35,651 bases of DNA from Oscillospiraceae bacterium (GTDB lineage: Bacteria > Bacillota > Clostridia > UBA1381 > UBA9506), in contig SVKE01000001.1 of NCBI GenBank assembly GCA_015068615.1, positions 106,679-142,329 of the forward strand. Reading direction: 5' to 3'. Both the position numbers and the translations under genes were made by a program. Of this stretch, positions 30,893-35,651 are shown one piece after another (the first letter of the stretch is position 1; every line of letters begins with the position of its first letter). The notes beneath the pieces are model-generated. The model was not told where the DNA came from and made no database searches. It was given only the letters and a program-made list of their open reading frames with translations.

Positions 30893-31807
30893 TCAGGCTT
30901 TTACCAAATGCAGCAGCATGCCTATATTGTCCTCATACATTGCATTAAATTGTGACAGGGGCAGGGGATTTTCTCCAAGACCTGCCTCAATGGTGAAGGC
31001 AGGAATGCGAAACTCACTAATGACCCAGTCTTTATAGCCGGAGAAGCTTGCCATGCCGTCAGTCTCTTTAACCGTATAACCGCTGATGTCCGCAAGCTCA
31101 TGAGCTATTTTTTCGGCTTGTTCTGTGGCCTTTTTGTCAAAATCGTAAAAAATCTCCTTGCCCTGTGTGTGATACGCCGCAACCAGATGCGGACGGAAGG
31201 AACGGGTAAAATCGGCAACGGCCTTTGATTCCGGCTCGCTTTCGGGCGACGGACCGCTGTAGCGAGTCGGGGCCGGGCCGTAAATGCCCAGCTGATGCTG
31301 CATGAAAACGCCTTTTTGAAAACCGGCATCATAGTTGTGGTTTAAATCCACGCCGTTTATGTTTGCCTGCCATTTTCTAAAATCTGTTTTGTCACTGTTC
31401 CAGGCAGTCAAACGGGTTTTTAAGAGGGGCGGAAAACTCTCGTTTAAACCGCAGATTTGCAGGTTTACACCATCCGGATTGACCATAGGGCAGATCACCA
31501 GCGTGATGTCATCATACAGGCGGTCAAAGGACACAGAGCCAATGCAGGTATGATTGTTGTATTGAAAGGCAAAGGTCTCCAGCATGCGCAAAAGCAAAAG
31601 GCTGGTGATCCATTCCATGCCATGGTGCGCGCCGTTTACAAAAACGCGCTTTTCGCCCCTGCCCCATCGGACGCAGAAAAGCTCTTTTTTTAACACAGAC
31701 TTTCCGATGGAAAATACCTCTAAAAAAGGGTATTCACCGGTCAGGGCAGCGAGCTGCCGTTGCAGGACTTCATAGGTACAGGCCTCTGTTCCGTTAACGA
31801 TATACAA
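30893..31807 (-). CDS. M14 family zinc carboxypeptidase, gamma-D-glutamyl-diamino acid peptidase type
   Basis: Family members of this subgroup cut the gamma-D-Glu-diaminopimelate bond of peptidoglycan peptides. The zinc ligands appear as H62-x2-E65 in AHHGMEW and a later His in LVAAYHTQGKE. GVDLNHNYDAGF and the catalytic Glu in FTIEAGLGENPLP follow. The length is 304 aa, with no signal peptide or LysM domain, which points to cytoplasmic recycling of muropeptides. The start is TTG 31807, since no ATG or GTG lies in frame nearby, with AGGAG nine bases upstream. Start and ribosome binding site sit inside the terminator-like hairpin at 31806-31860. It is downstream of the rubredoxin gene on the same strand. 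Confidence 0.87.
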   Translation of the reverse strand: MYIVNGTEACTYEVLQRQLAALTGEYPFLEVFSIGKSVLKKELFCVRWGRGEKRVFVNGAHHGMEWITSLLLLRMLETFAFQYNNHTCIGSVSFDRLYDDITLVICPMVNPDGVNLQICGLNESFPPLLKTRLTAWNSDKTDFRKWQANINGVDLNHNYDAGFQKGVFMQHQLGIYGPAPTRYSGPSPESEPESKAVADFTRSFRPHLVAAYHTQGKEIFYDFDKKATEQAEKIAHELADISGYTVKETDGMASFSGYKDWVISEFRIPAFTIEAGLGENPLPLSQFNAMYEDNIGMLLHLVKA

Positions 31808-31860
31808 AAAACACCACTCCTATACTGGGATATTACCAGTATATAGAAGCGGTGTTTTTT
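31806..31860 (-). terminator. Nested terminator-like hairpin between rubredoxin and the M14 gene
   Basis: Outer arms AAAAAACACC (31806-31815) and GGTGTTTTTT (31851-31860) are exact reverse complements, as are inner arms TATACTGG (31821-31828) and CCAGTATA (31836-31843). Read on the minus strand, it is a terminator for rubredoxin. Its T-run overlaps the TTG start of the M14 gene, and its interior loop contains that gene's AGGAG. Confidence 0.75.
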
Positions 31861-31883
31861 TTAGAATTTGTACCACTCTTTTT

Positions 31884-32045
31884 TTAGGCTTCTTTTTCAA
31901 AAGCGTCCTTACCCAGGCCGCACAGGGGACAGGTCCAGTCCTCCGGCAGGTCATCAAAAGAGGTTCCGGGCGCAATGCCGTTATCCGGATCACCAACCTC
32001 TGGGTCGTAGGTATACCCACAGGCGCTGCAAATATATTTGTCCAT
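31884..32045 (-). CDS. Rubredoxin
   Basis: A 53-aa one-iron electron carrier, typical of anaerobes, where it serves in oxygen and peroxide detoxification and other redox reactions. The Fe(Cys)4 site is C6-x2-C9 ([12 protein letters not shown]) and C39-x2-C42 ([12 protein letters not shown]). The central [17 protein letters not shown] is characteristic. AAAGGAG lies 8 bases before the ATG on the minus strand, and a promoter is at 32083-32111. It is short enough to be missed by length filters. It may be cotranscribed with the M14 gene downstream if the hairpin is read through. No partner oxidoreductase lies adjacent. Confidence 0.96.
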   Translation of the reverse strand: MDKYICSACGYTYDPEVGDPDNGIAPGTSFDDLPEDWTCPLCGLGKDAFEKEA

Positions 32046-32082
32046 ATGAATAACTCCTTTCTATGTAAGCGGTTATGTATAT

Positions 32083-32111
32083 AGTATAACAGCAATTCCC
32101 GAAAAATACAA
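32083..32111 (-). promoter_or_regulatory. Promoter of rubredoxin
   Basis: On the minus strand, TTGTAT (32111-32106), 17 bases, TATACT (32088-32083), about 37 bases before the start codon. Confidence 0.65.
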
Positions 32112-32143
32112 GTCTATTTCGTAACTTTAGTTTTTTCCTGCTT

Positions 32144-32173
32144 GTATATTTTTTTCCAGAATCGGGAAAGCTA
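32144..32173 (+). promoter_or_regulatory. Sigma-F-like (forespore) promoter of the spoIIQ-like gene
   Basis: GTATA (32144-32148), 15 bases, then GGGAAAGCTA (32164-32173). The known sigma-F pattern is GYATA, about 15-16 bases, GGNNANAHTR; this matches at all fixed positions but one. It lies 36 bases before the start codon of the gene that is sigma-F-dependent in Bacillus and Clostridioides. Confidence 0.55.
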
Positions 32174-32209
32174 TGAAAAAACATGCACCATATATGAAAG
32201 GAAACAGTT

Positions 32210-32923
32210 ATGAAAAAAAACGGAAAAAAAGCGGGAAATCGAAAAAAAGATAAACAGAACGCATATGCAAAGGTCACCTACATAGGCGTAGGCCTGACCG
32301 CCTTGGTGGGGCTGACGGCTCTTGTTTTACTGATGCGCCTTTCTGATCCGGCCCGGTATTTAAGCAACGTGACTCCCATGCCGTTGCCGACTGCGGCGCC
32401 GGTCTTTGCCCAGACACCGGCGCCAACGAGCCGCGAAACAGCCACACCTTTGCCGACTCCCTCGACGTCTGCACCACCGGCCGAGATGGTGGAGGAGGTA
32501 TTTGGTGAGCAGGTCGACTTTTGTATCACCCTGCCCTGCGAAGGGGAGCACACGGCGGCTTTTTCCATGGAGCAGCTGACATACTCTAAAACCATGGGAG
32601 ACTGGCGGGTGCATAGCGGCATTGATATTCGGGCAGCTGCCGGCACAGAGGTAAAAGCGGCGTCTGTCGGTCTGGTGGCAGAGATGTATCAGGATGCCAT
32701 GCTGGGCCACACCATTGTGCTAAATCATGAGGGTGGATATCAGACCATCTATCAAAACCTGGCCTCTACCGAAATGGTCAAGATCGGGGACTCGGTAGAG
32801 GCCGGGCAATGCATCGGTGCTGTGGGAGACAGCGCACCGGCTGAAATGCTGGAAGAGCCGCATCTGCATTTTGCTGTCAGGCTGGGAGAACGCTTTGTCA
32901 ATCCCCTGGATTTTGTAAAATAA
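32210..32923 (+). CDS. spoIIQ: SpoIIQ-like membrane-anchored M23/LytM domain protein
   Basis: SpoIIQ is made in the forespore and pairs with SpoIIIAH in the mother cell during engulfment. This 237-aa protein has a basic N-terminus, one membrane segment (about 23-42), a Pro/Thr/Ser-rich linker (about 55-90) and a LytM domain (about 130-237). The zinc ligands are kept: H135 and D139 in HSGID, and H220 in HLH (218-220). The catalytic His of the usual Y-x-H-L motif is replaced, reading YQNL (181-184), so peptidase activity is doubtful. AAAGGAAA precedes ATG 32210. The size, topology, sigma-F-like promoter and the ftsK/spoIIIE neighbour favour SpoIIQ over a general M23 endopeptidase. Confidence 0.72.
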   Translation: MKKNGKKAGNRKKDKQNAYAKVTYIGVGLTALVGLTALVLLMRLSDPARYLSNVTPMPLPTAAPVFAQTPAPTSRETATPLPTPSTSAPPAEMVEEVFGEQVDFCITLPCEGEHTAAFSMEQLTYSKTMGDWRVHSGIDIRAAAGTEVKAASVGLVAEMYQDAMLGHTIVLNHEGGYQTIYQNLASTEMVKIGDSVEAGQCIGAVGDSAPAEMLEEPHLHFAVRLGERFVNPLDFVK

Positions 32924-32976
32924 AAATTCTGCCGCGGTCTGCTTGCGGCATCTGTGTGTGGGTATATAAGAAGGTG

Positions 32977-33013
32977 GCCCTGCCGACGATAGAAACTGTC
33001 GGCAGGGCTTTTT
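32977..33013 (+). terminator. Terminator after the spoIIQ-like gene
   Basis: GCCCTGCCGAC (32977-32987) pairs perfectly with GTCGGCAGGGC (32998-33008) around a 10-base loop, followed by five T residues. A weaker GCCGC/GCGGC hairpin lies just before it (about 32932-32950). Confidence 0.9.
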
Positions 33014-33020
33014 ACATAAT

Positions 33021-33114
33021 ACCACAAATTACCAATTTAAAATTATGATTGTCATTTGTGGTGCAATAAGCGTAACCTATTTAGCTTTTATTCGGTATGC
33101 CATTATTATGCCAT
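33021..33114. repeat. Inverted and direct repeats in the ftsK upstream region
   Basis: ACCACAAAT (33021-33029) and ATTTGTGGT (33054-33062) are exact reverse complements separated by 24 bases. Downstream, TATGCCAT occurs twice (33096-33103 and 33107-33114), spaced 11 bases, one helical turn. The 304-base spacer 32924-33227 has no gene. Besides the terminator it holds only these repeats and AT-rich sequence, in which I could not place a well-spaced promoter for ftsK. Confidence 0.5.
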
Positions 33115-33227
33115 AATTTCTTTAAAAAAGGGTGGAAAAAGTGATTGATTTATGATAAAATACTATAAAATAGGTATTGGTATGATTGAAAAGCTTGACT
33201 GCTACATAAAGGAGATAGAAGGTACAC

Positions 33228-35651
33228 ATGGCTACTGCAAAGAAAAAACCGGCGACAAAGGCTGCCGCCAAGAAGAAAAAAACGACAGAATCCCCGATGC
33301 AAAATGAATTTTTGTCCCTGTTTATCATTGTGGCAGGACTTTTGCTGGGTGTCTTTCTTTATGCCCCCAGCGGTATTTTGGGCGAATGGATTAAGTCTCT
33401 GTTTTTAGGTCTTATGGGCTTGCCGGCCTACCTGCTTCCTTTTCTGGTGCTGGTTTTTGGCATTCACCGCATCATCAGGCGCGGTTTTACGGAGCATAGG
33501 GTAAAATATCTGCAGGTGCTGTTCCTTCTTTTTGCTCTAAGCAGCCTGTTTCACCTTTTTTCCGGCGTGGGTGCAATGAATCCTCTCTGGTTGTCCAGTC
33601 TTTCGGCCTATTGGAGTTTTGGCGCAGGCGGCTATGGCGGCGGAATTATCGGCGGCATACTCTGCGATGTTTTTGCCAATACGGTAGGCGGTATTGCAGC
33701 CGGTATTATTTTGTTTACCCTGTTTTTGGTTTTGATTATGATTCTCACAAAATGGTCTCCCCTAAAGGCACTTTTGCGCTTTGTGGTCAAGTGCTTTATG
33801 GACGTGAAAACCGTACAGAGGGAGGTTAGAGAGCAGCTGACTGTTGAGGACATTCCCCAGCCGAGACAGCAGAAGAAACGCCGGATTGCTAACTTTTCCG
33901 ATGAGGAGGTTGTGCGGGGAACACAGGACAGCCTGCCTCAGATTGTGCAAAAGCCTTATGATGATGAAAGCTATGTGCCGGAGGCAATCCGGAACATTTC
34001 AGTAGATGGCGGGGAGGAACCGGCCTATGACTTTGCAGGTTTAGATGAGATTCTGGACAAAGTGATTCCGGAAAAGCCACAAAGCACCGGCCCGGCAGAG
34101 GAAGAAACCGCAGCGTCTGAGCTCTATGAGGAGAGCGAAGCAGAAGTGGCTCCGGCAGAGGAAATGCAGCCGGCAGAACCCCTTTCAGAGGAGGAGAACG
34201 CACAGCTGGCACAGGAGCTGGAGGAGGCTTTTGAAAAGCTTCCTTATACATATCCCACCGTGAATTTACTTAATGCGCCCGACGATTCCATGGACACGGC
34301 CGATTCCCGCCTGGAGCTTAAGGAAACGGCCACTAAGCTGATTAACACGTTAAAAAGCTTTAACGTGGAGGCACGGCTTTTAAACGTGAGTAAGGGTCCC
34401 ACGGTCACCCGGTATGAATTAAAGCCCGGTGAGGGAGTCAAGGTCAGCAAGTTTGTGGGTCTTGCCGATGACATTGCCTTGCGACTTGCAGCTACAGGTG
34501 TTCGTATTGAGGCGCCGATTCCCAATAAGGAGGCCATCGGTATTGAAATTCCCAATAAAACCGTGGCAACCGTCTCCATTAGGGAGGTGCTGGATTCTGA
34601 TGAATTTAGCGAATTTCCCTCTAAGCTGGCCTTTGCTCTGGGTAAGGACATTGCCGGTAAAAACGTGGTGGTGGATCTGAGCAAAATGCCGCACGTATTG
34701 ATTGCCGGTGCAACAGGCTCCGGTAAGAGTGTTTGTATCAATACGCTGATTACCAGTATTATTTATAAGGCTGATCCTAATGAGGTCAAGCTGCTTATGG
34801 TTGACCCGAAGGTGGTGGAGCTGGGGATTTATAACGGCATTCCCCATTTAATGATTCCTGTTGTGACAGATCCGCGTCGGGCTTCTGGCGCGCTGTACTG
34901 GGCCGTACAGGAGATGACAAGGCGATATGCCCTGTTTGCCGAGAACAACGTTCGCGATTTAAAGGGCTATAACCGAATGATTACGGAAAACGGCGGCGAG
35001 AATACATTGCCGCACATTGTGATTATTATAGATGAGCTTGCTGACCTGATGATGGTCGCACCGGGCGAGGTGGAGGACTCCATCTGCCGTCTGGCGCAGA
35101 TGGCGCGTGCTGCCGGCATGCATCTGGTCATTGCCACGCAGCGTCCCTCTGTAGATGTCATCACCGGCCTGATTAAGGCCAATATCCCCTCCCGCATTGC
35201 CTTTGCAGTTTCCTCACAGGTAGACAGCCGCACCATTTTGGATGCAGGCGGTGCTGAAAAGCTTTTGGGTCGCGGTGATATGCTGTTTTCACCTGTTGGC
35301 TCGCCTAAGCCTATCCGTTTGCAGGGTGCCTTTATCTCCGATCAGGAGGTGGAGCGTGTGGTGGAATTTATTAAAAACGGCTCCGTGACACGTTACGATG
35401 AGGATGTGATTGAATCCATTGAGAATGGCAAAACCGTGAATATTTCCGGCAACGATGAGGACCCCGGAGACAATGATGAGCTATTGCCGCGTGCCATTGA
35501 AATTGCGGTGGATACCGGCAAGATTTCTGCTTCATATTTGCAGAGAAGGCTTAAGATAGGCTTCTCCAGAGCGGCTCGAATTGTGGACCAGATGGAGGAG
35601 AGAGGCTGGGTCGGCCCGCAGGACGGCAGCAAGCCCAGAGAGGTGCTACTC
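33228..35651 (+). CDS. ftsK: DNA translocase FtsK/SpoIIIE, 3' end cut by the window
   Basis: A membrane-anchored hexameric ATPase that pumps chromosomal DNA through the closing septum, in division or into the forespore. After a Lys/Ala-rich N-terminus ([17 protein letters not shown]) come about four membrane segments (about 28-200), then an acidic linker (about 205-345). The motor domain has Walker A GATGSGKS (494-501) and Walker [13 protein letters not shown]. The winged-helix gamma domain (about 750-808), which reads KOPS-like or SRS sites, includes [13 protein letters not shown] and [23 protein letters not shown]. The frame is open for 808 codons to the last base and stops at GSKPREVLL, normally only a few residues from the end. 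ATG 33228 is preceded by AAAGGAG and GAAGG. Sequence does not separate the division and sporulation roles; the spoIIQ neighbour hints at the latter. Confidence 0.95.
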   Translation, partial: MATAKKKPATKAAAKKKKTTESPMQNEFLSLFIIVAGLLLGVFLYAPSGILGEWIKSLFLGLMGLPAYLLPFLVLVFGIHRIIRRGFTEHRVKYLQVLFLLFALSSLFHLFSGVGAMNPLWLSSLSAYWSFGAGGYGGGIIGGILCDVFANTVGGIAAGIILFTLFLVLIMILTKWSPLKALLRFVVKCFMDVKTVQREVREQLTVEDIPQPRQQKKRRIANFSDEEVVRGTQDSLPQIVQKPYDDESYVPEAIRNISVDGGEEPAYDFAGLDEILDKVIPEKPQSTGPAEEETAASELYEESEAEVAPAEEMQPAEPLSEEENAQLAQELEEAFEKLPYTYPTVNLLNAPDDSMDTADSRLELKETATKLINTLKSFNVEARLLNVSKGPTVTRYELKPGEGVKVSKFVGLADDIALRLAATGVRIEAPIPNKEAIGIEIPNKTVATVSIREVLDSDEFSEFPSKLAFALGKDIAGKNVVVDLSKMPHVLIAGATGSGKSVCINTLITSIIYKADPNEVKLLMVDPKVVELGIYNGIPHLMIPVVTDPRRASGALYWAVQEMTRRYALFAENNVRDLKGYNRMITENGGENTLPHIVIIIDELADLMMVAPGEVEDSICRLAQMARAAGMHLVIATQRPSVDVITGLIKANIPSRIAFAVSSQVDSRTILDAGGAEKLLGRGDMLFSPVGSPKPIRLQGAFISDQEVERVVEFIKNGSVTRYDEDVIESIENGKTVNISGNDEDPGDNDELLPRAIEIAVDTGKISASYLQRRLKIGFSRAARIVDQMEERGWVGPQDGSKPREVLL

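Noticed and set aside
1-35651. CRISPR arrays, tRNA or rRNA genes, insertion sequences, prophage
   Set aside because: No regularly spaced repeats, no cloverleaf with CCA-type end, no transposase or phage-like protein was found in reading the window.

Overview
The window reads as ordinary chromosome from a spore-forming, probably anaerobic member of the Clostridia (Bacillota). Reasons: gene content and order typical of that class (der-plsY-gpsA-ftsY, rplS-lepB-rbgA-rnhB-yraN, yceD-rpmF), the MurT/GatD pair that amidates lipid II in Gram-positives, a DUF4364 regulator, a rubredoxin, a SpoIIQ-like protein with a forespore-type promoter, strong AGGAGG ribosome binding sites, and moderate GC content. 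Two genes are cut by the window edges: truB (5' end missing) and ftsK (last few codons missing). I see no phage, transposon, CRISPR array, rRNA or tRNA.

Layout. 1-1521: end of truB, then ribF. 1522-1863: gene-free, with a palindromic element, a strong terminator and a promoter. 1864-3683: an LCP cell-wall ligase overlapping rsmA. 3684-3947: structured leader for a GTP-type PEP carboxykinase (3948-5702), followed by a small low-complexity lipoprotein. 6153-7601: gltX with its own promoter. 7713-9801: murT-gatD. 9878-10711: promoter, yceD, rpmF, terminator. 10774-16336: a PDZ/radical-SAM DUF512 protein, der, plsY, gpsA, ftsY, then a large UPF0182 membrane protein (16351-19155). 19196-19727: rplS unit with promoter, possible L19 leader and terminator. 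19749-24538: lepB, rbgA, rnhB, yraN, an M19 dipeptidase and an aspartate-type aminotransferase. 24824-26014: an MFS-like membrane protein. 26124-27328 (minus): tadA and a SpoU-type rRNA methyltransferase, divergent from DUF4364-trxB (27469-28947). 29065-30330 (minus): murA. 30493-30843: a coiled-coil zinc-ribbon protein. 30893-32045 (minus): an M14 peptidase and a rubredoxin. 32210-32923: spoIIQ-like. 33228-end: ftsK/spoIIIE.

How the genes work together. Most serve translation and ribosome biogenesis (truB, rsmA, gltX, rpmF, rplS, der, rbgA, tadA, SpoU methylase), envelope construction (LCP, murT-gatD, murA, plsY, gpsA, M14 peptidase) and protein export (ftsY, lepB). The right end joins a SpoIIQ-like engulfment protein to an FtsK/SpoIIIE translocase, which fits sporulation.

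I found no convincing new multi-gene system. The observations most worth a second look are regulatory. They are a nested palindrome and duplicated terminator arm after ribF (with related hairpins elsewhere), a terminator that swallows the start region of the M14 peptidase, a nine-codon ORF whose stop overlaps the der start, a structured pckG leader, and a sigma-F-like promoter before the spoIIQ-like gene. Rubredoxin and ribosomal protein L32 are short genes that a length cut-off would miss.
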